Assembly (NCBI RefSeq): GCF_016774335.1
Contig: NZ_JAETWA010000037.1
Location: forward strand, 1-64,000
Direction: 5' to 3'
DNA: 64,000 bases
Source: Luteimonas saliphila
GTDB lineage: Bacteria > Pseudomonadota > Gammaproteobacteria > Xanthomonadales > Xanthomonadaceae
This document shows, piece after piece, positions 38,484-46,897 of this stretch. The notes beneath the pieces were generated by a model. That model ran no database searches. It worked only from the letters and a program-made list of their open reading frames with translations, and was not told the origin of the DNA. A program made the position numbers and the translations under genes. How positions within the stretch are numbered: position 1 is the first letter of the stretch; each line of letters begins with the position of its first letter.

Positions 38484-40634
38484 CTAGAATTTTCCGTAAT
38501 AGCCTTCTTTCAGCGCGTCGAACAGGTTGGCGGCGGAGTGGGTCTCGCCGTCGTATTCGATCTGTTCGTTGCCCTGGACCTCGATGACGCTGCCGTCCTC
38601 CAGCTCGAAGCGATAGGTGGTGTTGGCCAGGTCCGTCTCCTTGACCAGCACGCCCTGGAAGGCGGCCGGGTTGAAGCGGAACGTGGTGCACCCCTTCAGG
38701 CCCTGCTGGTAGGCGTAGCGGTAGATGTCCTTGAAGTCTTCGTAGGGGTAGTCGGTCGGGACGTTGGCGGTCTTGGAGATGGACGAGTCCACCCACGCCT
38801 GGGCCGCGGCCTGGACGTCGACGTGTTCCTTCGGGCTGATGTCGTCGGCGGAGATGAAGTAGTCGGGCAGCTGCGCGTCGGGCGCTTCCGAGAACGGCAT
38901 CGCCTTGGGGTTCACCAGTTCTCTGTAGGCCAGCAACTCGTACGACCAGACGTCCACCTTCTCCTTGGTCTTGCGGCCTTCGCGGATCACGTTGCGGCTG
39001 TAGTGGTGCGCGAACGAGGGCTCGATGCCGTTGGAGGCGTTGTTGGCCAGACTCAGCGAGATGGTGCCGGTGGGCGCGATCGAGCTGTGGTGGGTGAAGC
39101 GCGCGCCGGTCTCGGCCAGCTGTTCGACCAGTTCCGGGGCGACCGTGGCGATCTTCTGCATGTAGCGGCTGTAGCGCGCGTGCAGCACCTTGCCCTCGAT
39201 CTTCTGGCCCACGCGCCAGCCGTCGGCGGCCATCTCCGGGCGCTTGCGCAGCATCGCGGCGGTGACCTCGAACTGCTCGTCCATGATCGGCGCCGGGCCC
39301 TTTTCCTGGGCCAGGGTGAGGCCGGTTTCCCAGCCGGCGACCGCCATCTCGCGGGCGATCCGGGCGGTGAACTCGCAGCTGGGCGCCGAGCCGTACTTCA
39401 TCTTGAGCATGGTCACGGTGCTGCCCAGGCCCAGGAAGCCCATGCCGTGGCGGCGCTTGCGCACGATCTCGGCCTGCTGCTGCGGCAGCGGCAGGCCGTT
39501 GACCTCGACCACGTTGTCGAGCATGCGGGTGAACACGCGCACGACTTCCTTGTATTCCTCCCAGTCGAAGCTGGCCTGGTCGGTGAACGGGTCGCGCACG
39601 AACTTGGTGAGGTTGACCGAGCCCAGCAGGCAGGCGCCGTAGGCCGGCAGCGGCTGTTCGCCGCAGGGGTTGGTGGCGCGGATGTTCTCGCACCACCAGT
39701 TGTTGTTCATCTCGTTGACTTTGTCGATCAGGATGAAGCCCGGCTCGGCGTAGTCGTAGGTGGACACCATGATCATGTCCCACAGGTGCCGGGCCTTGAT
39801 GTGGCCGTAGACCTTGCAGGCGACCATGCCGTCGTCGCGGGCGATGTAGCCGTCGCTGTGGGGCCAGTCGCGCCAGACCACCTTGTCGGCGTCGGCCAGG
39901 TCGATGTCGCCGGCTTCCTTGTCGCTGATCGGGAACACCAGCGGCCAGTCGGCGTCGGTGTCCACCGCGTCCATGAAGCCGTCGGTGATCAGCAGCGACA
40001 GGTTGAACTGGCGCAGGCGCCCGTCCTCGCGCTTGGCGCGGATGAAGTCGCGCACGTCGGGGTGGGAGACGTCGAAGGTGCCCATCTGCGCGCCGCGGCG
40101 GCCGCCGGCGGAGGAGACGGTGAAACACATCTTGTCGTAGATATCCATGAAGGACATCGGGCCCGACGTGTACGCGCCGGCGCCCGCGACGAACGCGCCG
40201 CGCGGGCGCAGCGTGCTGAATTCGTAGCCGATGCCGCAGCCGGCCTTGAGCGTCAGGCCGGCCTCGTGGACCTTGTCCAGGATGCCGTCCATCGAGTCGG
40301 TGATGGTGCCGCTGACGGTGCAGTTGATGGTGCTGGTGGCGGGCTTGTGCTCGAGCGCGCCGGCGTTGGAGGTGATGCGGCCGGCGGGGATCGCCCCGCG
40401 GCGCAGCGCCCACAGGAAACGCTCGTTCCAGTACTTCTGCTTCTCCGGGGTGGCCTCGGCCTCGGCCAGCGCCTTCGCCACGCGCTGGTAGGTGCCGTCG
40501 ATGTCGGCATCCACCGGCGCACCGTGCTTGGTCTTGAGCCGGTACTTCTTGTCCCAGATGTCCTGCGATGCGGGCTGCATCGGGATCTCCCGTTGGGCGG
40601 GCGTCTTGACTGCTTCCAGACGAACCGTGCTCAT
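38484..40634 (-). CDS. nrdJa: NrdJa: adenosylcobalamin-dependent ribonucleotide reductase, large component
   Basis: A 716-residue product. The ten-stranded barrel landmarks are present: PAGRITSNAGALEHKPATSTINC (specificity and first active-site Cys, in part), AGCGIGYEFSTLRPRGA, SSAGGRRGAQMGT, FNLSLLITDGFMDAVD, ENIRATNPCGEQPLPAYGACLLGSVNL (thiyl Cys, N-x-C-x-E, read in pieces), and SIAPTGTISL. It reduces ribonucleotides using B12 radical chemistry, so it works with or without oxygen. The C-terminal cysteine tail is not here but in NrdJb at 36208. Two candidate NrdR boxes lie upstream. No cobalamin riboswitch was seen. Confidence 0.93.
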   Translation of the reverse strand: MSTVRLEAVKTPAQREIPMQPASQDIWDKKYRLKTKHGAPVDADIDGTYQRVAKALAEAEATPEKQKYWNERFLWALRRGAIPAGRITSNAGALEHKPATSTINCTVSGTITDSMDGILDKVHEAGLTLKAGCGIGYEFSTLRPRGAFVAGAGAYTSGPMSFMDIYDKMCFTVSSAGGRRGAQMGTFDVSHPDVRDFIRAKREDGRLRQFNLSLLITDGFMDAVDTDADWPLVFPISDKEAGDIDLADADKVVWRDWPHSDGYIARDDGMVACKVYGHIKARHLWDMIMVSTYDYAEPGFILIDKVNEMNNNWWCENIRATNPCGEQPLPAYGACLLGSVNLTKFVRDPFTDQASFDWEEYKEVVRVFTRMLDNVVEVNGLPLPQQQAEIVRKRRHGMGFLGLGSTVTMLKMKYGSAPSCEFTARIAREMAVAGWETGLTLAQEKGPAPIMDEQFEVTAAMLRKRPEMAADGWRVGQKIEGKVLHARYSRYMQKIATVAPELVEQLAETGARFTHHSSIAPTGTISLSLANNASNGIEPSFAHHYSRNVIREGRKTKEKVDVWSYELLAYRELVNPKAMPFSEAPDAQLPDYFISADDISPKEHVDVQAAAQAWVDSSISKTANVPTDYPYEDFKDIYRYAYQQGLKGCTTFRFNPAAFQGVLVKETDLANTTYRFELEDGSVIEVQGNEQIEYDGETHSAANLFDALKEGYYGKF

Positions 40635-40854
40635 GCGTCTGTCTTCTCCTTGTGCCGGCCAGGGTGCGTGCCCCGGCCTGTTGTTCTTGTCGATGTCGTC
40701 CGCACCGGGCGTGCCGGAGCGGGCGACGGGAAAATCGCGGTCGCGCGTGCGCGCTTCCGCTGGGAACTGTGCGAGGTGCCGGTCTCCAGCGCCGTGGTGT
40801 GGTCTGCGCGTCCCCCTGTCGCCTCGGCTGCCGGGCCTGCCATTTTAGGCCAAA

Positions 40855-40903
40855 ACCCTATCTCTTGGGCTTGGTCTGAAGGCATGACCCCAACATCTTG
40901 TGG
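40855..40903 (-). promoter_or_regulatory. Candidate tandem NrdR boxes upstream of nrdJa
   Basis: On the leftward strand, CCACAAGATGTTGGGG (40903-40888) fits every fixed position of the NrdR box acaCwAtATaTwGtgt. GCCCAAGAGATAGGGT (40870-40855) fits five of six. Start-to-start spacing is 33 bases, near the usual three helical turns. A TAAAAT that could serve as -10 follows near 40847. NrdR represses ribonucleotide reductase genes when dATP is plentiful; its control here is inferred. Confidence 0.55.
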
Positions 40904-41159
40904 CGGGCGGGGCAACGCTACGCCCGCCGTTTTGCGAAGTCAACCGCTATCGGGCGTTGCCGGGGCAAAAATCGCGACCCGTGGCCGCGGCCGCGCGAAA
41001 GTGCCCGTTCAGGCTGGATGGAGGCGCTGCGGCCGACACTTCCGGGTCCGTTCTTGACGCAGTGCGGCGTGGCGAATGCGCGGCCGGGGGTTGCCGCGAC
41101 CGCGTGCCGCGCCCATCTTGCCCCTCTGTCCGCCATTGCCACCGCCGCGACCCGCGACC

Positions 41160-42593
41160 ATGCGCCCAGCCCCGACCCTGCTCGTCCTTGCCGCCGCCGC
41201 CGCGTTCGGCGGTTTCGCCGCCACCGCCATCCGCGATGCCATGCAGTCGCCCGCCCAGGCCGCGGAACCGGCCGCGCCGGCGTTGCCGGTGCCGACGGTC
41301 GCCGCGCTGCCGACCACGGTCGACGGCCAGGCGCTGCCTTCGCTGGCGCCGATGCTCAGGCGGGTGACGCCCTCGGTGGTGAGCGTGCAGGCGGCGCAGC
41401 GCCGCCAGGTGAGCCCGTTCGGCAACGATCCGTTCTTCCGCCGCATGTTCCCGGAGCTGTCGCAGGAGCGGATCGCGCGTTCGCTCGGTTCGGGGGTGAT
41501 CGTCGATGCCGGCAACGGCTACGTGCTCACCAACCACCACGTGATCGAGAACGCCGACGAGGTCTCGGTGACCCTGGCCGACGGGCGCACGCTGGAGGCC
41601 GAGTTCATCGGCTCCGACCCGGATACCGACGTGGCGCTGATGCGGATCGAGACCCGCGACCTGGTCGCGATCCCGCTGGCGGCCGATGCGCGGCTGGAGG
41701 TCGGCGACTTCGTGGTGGCGGTGGGCAATCCCTTCGGCGTCGGCCAGACGGTCACCTCGGGCATCGTCTCGGCGGTCGGCCGCAGCAACGTGCCGGGCGT
41801 GGGCTTCCAGAACTTCATCCAGACCGATGCCTCGATCAACCCGGGCAATTCCGGCGGCGCGCTGGTCAACCTGCGCGGCGAGCTGGTGGGCATCAACACC
41901 GCCAGCTTCAACCCGCGCGGCAGCATGGCCGGCAACATCGGCCTGGGCTTCGCGATCCCGGTGGAACTGGCGCGCGGGGTGATGCAGCAGCTGGCCAGCA
42001 CCGGCACGGTGCGCCGCGGCACGCTGGGCATCGATACCCAGGCGGTGGACGCGCGCCTGGCCGCTGCGCTGGGACTGGACGAGCCGCGCGGGGTGGTGGT
42101 CACGCGCGTGCACGGCGACTCCGCGGCGGCCGCGGCGGGGCTGCGCACCGGCGACGTGATCGTGTCGGCGGGCGGCCAGCGCATGGACGATCCGGTGTCG
42201 CTGCGCAATTTCCAGGGCCTGCAGCCGCTGGACACGCCGGTGGTGCTGGAGGTGCTGCGCGACGGCGCGCCGGTGAAGGTGACCGCGCGCCTGCGCGCGC
42301 AGCCGCGCGACGGCGCCAGCTACGACGAACGCCTGGCCGGCGCGACCCTGGCCGACCTGCCCGAGGCGGTGCGCCGGCAGAACCCGAACGCGCGCGGCGT
42401 GTTGGTGGAGAAGATCGAGCCAGGCAGCCGCGCGTTCCGCAACGGCCTGCGCGAGGGCGACTACATCTTCGCCGCCAACAGCGGCGAATTCCGCGACCTG
42501 GCGGGGTTCCGCGATACCTTGTCCGACGGCACGCGCCAGCTGGTGCTGCGGATTTCACGCGGTGGACGCGTCGGAAACCTGATGATGGAGTGA
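41160..42593 (+). CDS. DegP/DegQ-type periplasmic serine protease (HtrA)
   Basis: A 477-residue product. Signal sequence at residues 1-28. The protease domain has His127 in LTNHHVIE, Asp157 in DTDVALMR and Ser231 in NPGNSGGAL. Two PDZ domains follow (about 285-370 and 385-470), so the plan is DegP/DegQ rather than single-PDZ DegS. It degrades or refolds damaged envelope proteins. The LA-loop (QVSPFGNDPFFRRMFPELSQ) is short, as in DegQ. Upstream is a ~250-base gap holding a GGCGGGCG/CGCCCGCC hairpin (40902-40928). Confidence 0.93.
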   Translation: MRPAPTLLVLAAAAAFGGFAATAIRDAMQSPAQAAEPAAPALPVPTVAALPTTVDGQALPSLAPMLRRVTPSVVSVQAAQRRQVSPFGNDPFFRRMFPELSQERIARSLGSGVIVDAGNGYVLTNHHVIENADEVSVTLADGRTLEAEFIGSDPDTDVALMRIETRDLVAIPLAADARLEVGDFVVAVGNPFGVGQTVTSGIVSAVGRSNVPGVGFQNFIQTDASINPGNSGGALVNLRGELVGINTASFNPRGSMAGNIGLGFAIPVELARGVMQQLASTGTVRRGTLGIDTQAVDARLAAALGLDEPRGVVVTRVHGDSAAAAAGLRTGDVIVSAGGQRMDDPVSLRNFQGLQPLDTPVVLEVLRDGAPVKVTARLRAQPRDGASYDERLAGATLADLPEAVRRQNPNARGVLVEKIEPGSRAFRNGLREGDYIFAANSGEFRDLAGFRDTLSDGTRQLVLRISRGGRVGNLMME

Positions 42594-42663
42594 CCGGGAC
42601 CTCCGGACGTTCCGCGCCACACACCCCAGACCCGCCACCCCGCGCCCTTCCCAGGAGACGACG

Positions 42664-43029
42664 ATGAGCCCCAACTCGACTGATGCGATGAAGACCAACC
42701 TCGGCGAAGCCGGAGCCCACCTCAAGAACGCGGCCGCCGACGCCGGCAGCGCGATCAAGAATGCCGCGGGCGTCGCCGGCGACGAACTGCGCATGGGCCG
42801 CGCCGCGGTCAAGGCCGACCTGGCCGACTCCGCGCTGGCCGGCATCGCCGCGCTGGAAGAGGGCGGCGGCGCGGCGCGCGAGCAGGTCGACCAGCTGATG
42901 GACAAGGGCCGCGACCTGATCGACAGCGCCGCCGACCTGATCCGCGAGCGCCCGATCGCCTCGTTCGGCGTCGCCTTCGCCGCCGGCTGGATCATCGCCA
43001 AGCTCGCCCGCAGCGGCGGAGAGAAGTAA
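42664..43029 (+). CDS. DUF883 (ElaB/YqjD-type) membrane-anchored protein
   Basis: A 121-residue product. A helical Ala-rich domain (AGAHLKNAAADAGSAIKNAAG, AREQVDQLMDKGRDLI) precedes a C-terminal membrane span RPIASFGVAFAAGWIIAKLA ending in a short basic tail. E. coli YqjD and ElaB anchor ribosomes or are induced in stationary phase at the inner membrane. It is first in a three-gene rightward set with the holin-X/YqjE-type and YqjK-like genes, the conserved yqjD-yqjE-yqjK order. Confidence 0.88.
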   Translation: MSPNSTDAMKTNLGEAGAHLKNAAADAGSAIKNAAGVAGDELRMGRAAVKADLADSALAGIAALEEGGGAAREQVDQLMDKGRDLIDSAADLIRERPIASFGVAFAAGWIIAKLARSGGEK

Positions 43030-43041
43030 GCGCCCCACGAC

Positions 43042-43632
43042 GTGACCGGGGACCCAGCCAGCAGCGACAGCGCACGGCCCGACGCGGACCACGCGCAGGC
43101 GCCGGGCATCGACGAGAGTCTGCGCGCGCTCAACAGCGCGCGCCGTGAGGCCTTCGACGCCACCCGCGGCACCGGCCGCGCACTGCGCCGGCTGATCGCG
43201 GCCGACTTCGCGCTGGCGCGCAGCGCCTTCGGCCGCGGCCTGGCCTGGGCCGGCGCGGCCACCGTGTTCGGCGCCTCGGCCTGGCTGCTGCTCACCGCGA
43301 CCCTGATCGCGCTGATGCAGCGCAACGGGATGTCGTGGTTGCTCTCGCTGTCGGTGGCGGCGCTGGTGAGCGTCGTGGCCGCGGTGTTCTCGGCATGGCG
43401 GGTATCGCGCTACTTCGACTACACCGGCATGCACGCCACCCGCCGGCAGCTGACCCGGCTGGGGCTGTTCGACGAGGACGGCAGCGCGGACGACGATGAC
43501 GACGATCCGCCGCCCGACGTCGACGCCATGGCCTCGGCCGAAGCCGCCGCCGCGCGTGCCGCGAAGTCCGCGGCCGAAGCCGCTGCGGCCCGTGGCGCCC
43601 GCCCCGCAGGCATCCCCCCGGGAGCTTCCTGA
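43042..43632 (+). CDS. Phage holin-X/YqjE family membrane protein
   Basis: A 196-residue product with a GTG start 12 bases after the DUF883 stop. Two membrane helices (WAGAATVFGASAWLLLTATLIALMQ and SWLLSLSVAALVSVVAAVFSAW, in part) match the YqjE/Holin-X fold. An acidic Asp run and an Ala/Arg-rich C-terminus follow, longer than in E. coli YqjE. The family name comes from sequence likeness; lysis is not implied. It overlaps the next gene by one base (TGATG), so they are co-translated. Confidence 0.82.
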   Translation: MTGDPASSDSARPDADHAQAPGIDESLRALNSARREAFDATRGTGRALRRLIAADFALARSAFGRGLAWAGAATVFGASAWLLLTATLIALMQRNGMSWLLSLSVAALVSVVAAVFSAWRVSRYFDYTGMHATRRQLTRLGLFDEDGSADDDDDDPPPDVDAMASAEAAAARAAKSAAEAAAARGARPAGIPPGAS

Positions 43633-44120
43633 TGCGGTTCGAACGCCTGCGCGACGAAGTAATGATGGCCGAGCGGCGCCTGGAGACGCGGCATCTGCGC
43701 GCGCAGACCAACTGGCGCGTGCTCAAGACCATCTGGCGCGAAAGCTGGACACCGGGCCGGATCGTCGCGATCGGCCTGGCCGGCGGCTTCCTGTTCGGGC
43801 GGGCGCGGCCATTGAAGAAGATGGGCGCGGTCTCGCCCACGCGCTGGATCCAGCTGGCCAGCGCCGTGTCCGGCCTGCTGGCCACGCTCAAGGCGAAGGA
43901 AGCGGCGGAGACGGCGGAAGTCGCGGCCGCGGATGCCGGACACGCCGCGGATGCGGCCGACGAGGCCGCGGACAACGTCGAGGCGGTGGCGGGCGCCGCG
44001 GCGCCGACGCCGGGCGACGCGTCGCCGCGAACCGTGTCCGACGGCCGCCGCCGCGCCGACACCCAGTGGTCGAGCGAGCCGCGGCCGGCCGAGGCTGCGA
44101 CCGAACTGTCCGAACGCTAG
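43632..44120 (+). CDS. YqjK-like protein
   Basis: A 162-residue product. The N-terminal ~95 residues contain a basic helix (RLETRHLRAQTNWRVLKTIWRESWTPGR) and a short hydrophobic stretch IVAIGLAGGFLFG. The C-terminal half is low-complexity Ala/Glu/Asp. It is the third gene of the DUF883 set, with a one-base overlap with the holin-X-type gene. The order supports the YqjK-like call more than the sequence does. It probably acts at the inner membrane with its two partners. Confidence 0.65.
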   Translation: MRFERLRDEVMMAERRLETRHLRAQTNWRVLKTIWRESWTPGRIVAIGLAGGFLFGRARPLKKMGAVSPTRWIQLASAVSGLLATLKAKEAAETAEVAAADAGHAADAADEAADNVEAVAGAAAPTPGDASPRTVSDGRRRADTQWSSEPRPAEAATELSER

Positions 44121-44269
44121 CGCGCCCAGCGCTCGGCGGCGCCACTCCGGCGCTGGGTCGCGGCGGATGCGGCGCCGCGCCGCTGCCGGTGCGCCGGCGC
44201 ACCGGCATCGTCACGGGGTCGTGCGCCGACGCGATGGCATGATCGCGTCCCGTTCCGCCGCCGTCCGCC

Positions 44270-45367
44270 ATGGCCCACGACGCCACGCCCGAGCTTCCCG
44301 CGCCCGACGCGCCCGCGCCGACGCCTGCGCGCCCGCGCGGCTCGAGCGCGCTGGTGGTGCTGGCCACGCTCGCGGTCGGTTACACCCTGTGGGCGGCGCA
44401 GCAACTGCTGCTGCCGGTGCTGCTGGCGATGTTCTTCGCGCTGGTGGGCAACCCGATCATCCGGGTGCTGCGGCGACTGTGGCTGCCGCGGATCCTCGCC
44501 GCGCTGCTGGTGCTGTGCGGCGGGCTCGCCGCGACCGGGGCGCTGGCCTACCACATGCTGCCTTCGGCGATGGCCTGGGCCAGCCAGGCGCCGCGCGAGA
44601 TGCGCCAGCTCGCGCCCAAGCTGCGCGAGCTGACCCGGCCGGTGCACGAGGCCAACAAGGCCGCCGAGAACTTCGCGCGCGCCGCCGGCGGCGAGACCGG
44701 CCGGCAACCGCAGCTGGTGCGCACCGCGATCGACGATCCCTACCGCAAGCTCACCGAGACCCCGCGCCTGCTGGCTTCGCTGCTGGCGGTGGTGCTGCTC
44801 ACGTTCTTCTTCATGGTCTACGGCGAAAACCTGCAGCGCAACGCGATCGCGCTGCTGCCGGGGCGGCAGCAGAAGAAGTTCACGGTGGAGATCCTGCAGT
44901 CGATCGAGCGCGAGGTCTCGCGCTACGTGCTCACCATCAGCCTGATCAACACCGTGGTCGGGCTGCTGTTCGCGGCCGGGCTGTACCTGATGGAGATCCC
45001 GATGCCGGAGGCGCTGCTGTGGGGCACGATGGTGGCGCTGCTCAACTTCGCGCCCTACGTGGGCCCGCTGATCGGCATCCTGGCGATGCTGCTGGTGGGG
45101 TTCATCACCTTCGACGAGTCCTGGCTGTCGCTGATGCCGGCGGCGGCGTACCTGGTGCTGCACACGATCGAGGGCCAGATCGTCACCCCGATCGTGCTCG
45201 GCCGCCGGATGGCGCTGTCGCCGCTGGTGCTGATCCTGGCGCTGATGCTGTTCGGCTGGCTGTGGGGGATCGTCGGCCTGCTGCTGGCGGTGCCGCTGCT
45301 GGTGTGCGTGAAGCTGGTGCTGGCGCGGATCGAGGGCATGGAGGGCTGGGCGCGGTTGCTGGAGTAG
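44270..45367 (+). CDS. AI-2E family transporter (PerM/TqsA-type permease)
   Basis: A 365-residue product. A Pro-rich lead is followed by eight hydrophobic helices, with the family's helix pair LVVLATLAVGYTLWAAQQLLLPVLLAMFFALVGNP and the central TFFFMVYGENLQRNA. Late motifs AYLVLHTIEGQIVTPIVLGRRM and LFGWLWGIVGLLLAVPLLVCVKL are diagnostic. Members export autoinducer or act as Na+/H+ antiporters; the substrate here is unknown. It is a single gene, followed by tandem repeats. Confidence 0.9.
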   Translation: MAHDATPELPAPDAPAPTPARPRGSSALVVLATLAVGYTLWAAQQLLLPVLLAMFFALVGNPIIRVLRRLWLPRILAALLVLCGGLAATGALAYHMLPSAMAWASQAPREMRQLAPKLRELTRPVHEANKAAENFARAAGGETGRQPQLVRTAIDDPYRKLTETPRLLASLLAVVLLTFFFMVYGENLQRNAIALLPGRQQKKFTVEILQSIEREVSRYVLTISLINTVVGLLFAAGLYLMEIPMPEALLWGTMVALLNFAPYVGPLIGILAMLLVGFITFDESWLSLMPAAAYLVLHTIEGQIVTPIVLGRRMALSPLVLILALMLFGWLWGIVGLLLAVPLLVCVKLVLARIEGMEGWARLLE

Positions 45368-45410
45368 GGCGGCCCGCGGCCCGGAGCGCGGCGCCCGGTC
45401 TACAAAAAAA

Positions 45411-45575
45411 GGTGTCGTCCCGAGCACAGCGAGGAGTTGCCCTTCGTTCGAAGGTGTCGTCCCGAGCGCAGCGAGGATTTGCCCTTCGTTCGAAAGTGTC
45501 ATCCCGAGCGCAGCGAGGGATCTGCTCGAAGATCGCGGGAAGGCAGATCCCTCGCTGTGCTCGGGATGACAGGGT
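45411..45575. repeat. Three 42-base tandem units of the CATCCCGAGCGCAGCGAGG family plus inverted copy
   Basis: Units begin at 45411, 45453 and 45495 (exact 42-base period). Each holds GTC(G/A)TCCCGAGC(A/G)CAGCGAGG and the first two end with TTGCCCTTCGTTCG. The third pairs with a reversed copy (CTCGCTGTGCTCGGGATGAC) ending near 45571 to form a large hairpin. Members of the same family lie at 56.7, 57.6, 60.6 and 60.8 kb. Confidence 0.8.
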
Positions 45576-45700
45576 CGCGGTTTGCTGCGCCCGGACGACG
45601 GCTTCCGGCGCGATGCGCTCGGCATGGCAGGTTCCGGTTTCCAGCACCGGGGCGATGGGTTCCAGCTTCGTTCGTGGGCCCGTCCCCGCGGGCCGGCGGC

Positions 45701-45706
45701 TACAAT
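45701..45706 (+). promoter_or_regulatory. TACAAT -10 element placed for a leaderless transcript
   Basis: TACAAT at 45701-45706 ends 7 bases before the GTG start codon at 45714. Transcription would begin on or beside the start codon, giving mRNA without a leader. No ribosome-binding site is visible before the GTG, which agrees. The -35 side is not clear. Confidence 0.45.
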
Positions 45707-45713
45707 ACGCGGT

Positions 45714-46424
45714 GTGAGTTTCCCCGTCCGCGCGATCACCCTCGACCTCGACGACACCCTGTGGCCGTTCGCGCCGATCGGCGCGCGGATCGAGCGCGTG
45801 CTCGATGACTGGATGCGCGAACACAGCCCGGCGACGGCGACGATGTTCCCGGTCGAGGCGATGCGCGCGTTGCGCGAGCGGGTGTGGCGCGAGCATCCGC
45901 ACCTGGCGCACGACCTGAGCGCGCTGCGGCGGCTCACGCTCGAGATCGCGCTGCGCGACAGCCGCGGCGACCTTGCCCTGCTCGATGCCGCGTACGAAGC
46001 CTTCTACGCCGAACGCAACCGCGTGGAGTTCTATCCCGACGCGCTCGATGCGCTGGAACGCATCGCCGCGCGGGTGCCGGTGGTGGCGCTGAGCAACGGC
46101 AATGCCGATCTCGCGCGCTGCGGCATCGATCGGCACTTCGCGTTCCAGCTGCATGCGCGCGAGCACGGCGCGGCCAAGCCCGAAGCCAGCATCTTCCTCG
46201 CCGCCTGCGAACGCCTGCGGCTCGAACCCGGTCTGGTGCTGCACGTGGGCGACCACGTCGATGCCGACGTGCGCGGCGCGGCGCTGGCGGGCCTGCGCAG
46301 CTGCTGGCTGCGTCGCGACGACCATCCCGGCGCCCCGGCGGAGTGGCCGCACCACGACGTGCGTCCCGACCTTGTGTTCGACAGCCTGGCCGGCCTCGCC
46401 GACTGGCTCGACTCGCAGGACTGA
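45714..46424 (+). CDS. HAD-superfamily hydrolase
   Basis: A 236-residue product from GTG. Motif I is ITLDLDDTLWPF (D-x-D), the cap is alpha-helical (RVWREHPHLAHDLSALRRL), motif II is ALSNGNAD, motif III Lys is in AAKPEASIF, and motif IV is HVGDHVDADVRGA. It most resembles HAD phosphatases acting on small phosphometabolites or flavin/sugar phosphates; the substrate is open. The start is chosen because the D-x-D comes at the normal distance and a TACAAT lies 7 bases upstream. The DUF1294 gene follows after 4 bases. Confidence 0.9.
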   Translation: MSFPVRAITLDLDDTLWPFAPIGARIERVLDDWMREHSPATATMFPVEAMRALRERVWREHPHLAHDLSALRRLTLEIALRDSRGDLALLDAAYEAFYAERNRVEFYPDALDALERIAARVPVVALSNGNADLARCGIDRHFAFQLHAREHGAAKPEASIFLAACERLRLEPGLVLHVGDHVDADVRGAALAGLRSCWLRRDDHPGAPAEWPHHDVRPDLVFDSLAGLADWLDSQD

Positions 46425-46428
46425 TCGG

Positions 46429-46851
46429 ATGCCGCAGCTCGGCCGCCTGGAACAGTGGAACGATGCGCGCGGCTACGGCTTCGTGCGCCGGCTGGCCACC
46501 GCGGCCGCCGTGGCGGTGCTCGCCGGCGGCTGGTTGCTGGGCGCCTGGCCGGGCGTGGTACCGCTGTTCTATGCGGCGCTGGCGCTGGTGTCGTTCCTGG
46601 CCTACCGCCACGACAAGCTCGCCGCCGAACGCGGGCGCAGGCGCACGCCCGAACGCACGCTGCACGCACTCGACCTGGCCGGCGGCTGGCCGGGCGGCCT
46701 GCTGGCGCAGCAGGTCTTCCGCCACAAGTCGAGCAAGCGCAGCTTCCAGGTCGTGTTCTGGACCACCGTGCTGATGAACTGCGCGGCGTTCGCCTGGCTG
46801 CTGCGCGAAGGCGTGCTCGCGCACCTGGCGCAGGCCTCGCCATGGGCGTGA
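46429..46851 (+). CDS. DUF1294 membrane protein with a shortened N-terminal region
   Basis: A 140-residue product. The N-terminus GRLEQWNDARGYGFVRRL looks like the first strands of a cold-shock domain (usual G-x-I-x-x-W-N-D-x-x-G-F-G-F). It is cut after ~18 residues and joined to a DUF1294 membrane domain: helices about 22-38 and 45-55, the family motif AYRHDKLAAERGRRRTPERTLH, GGWPGGLLAQQVFRHKSSKRSF, and a last helix. Longer relatives have a full cold-shock domain plus DUF1294. The RNA-binding part is therefore probably lost. Confidence 0.8.
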   Translation: MPQLGRLEQWNDARGYGFVRRLATAAAVAVLAGGWLLGAWPGVVPLFYAALALVSFLAYRHDKLAAERGRRRTPERTLHALDLAGGWPGGLLAQQVFRHKSSKRSFQVVFWTTVLMNCAAFAWLLREGVLAHLAQASPWA

Positions 46852-46897
46852 TGCGTCCGACCTCCTTTTCTGCCCCGTCGATCCCGGAGTCCTGTCC

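Noticed and set aside
37275-41057. A 1260-residue rightward open frame
   Set aside because: It lies opposite both histone-like genes and nrdJa. It is a mirror of their GC-rich codons and low-complexity repeats, with no domain of its own.
40635-41159. Cobalamin riboswitch before nrdJa
   Set aside because: I looked for the B12-box and its stem in the leader on the leftward strand and did not find them; only NrdR-type boxes are supported.
43042-43632. Prophage holin
   Set aside because: The sequence matches the Holin-X/YqjE group, but it sits in the conserved DUF883-YqjE-YqjK order with no phage genes around.
45411-45540. 42-base tandem units considered as CRISPR
   Set aside because: Units are joined without spacers and belong to a palindromic family found elsewhere in the window.
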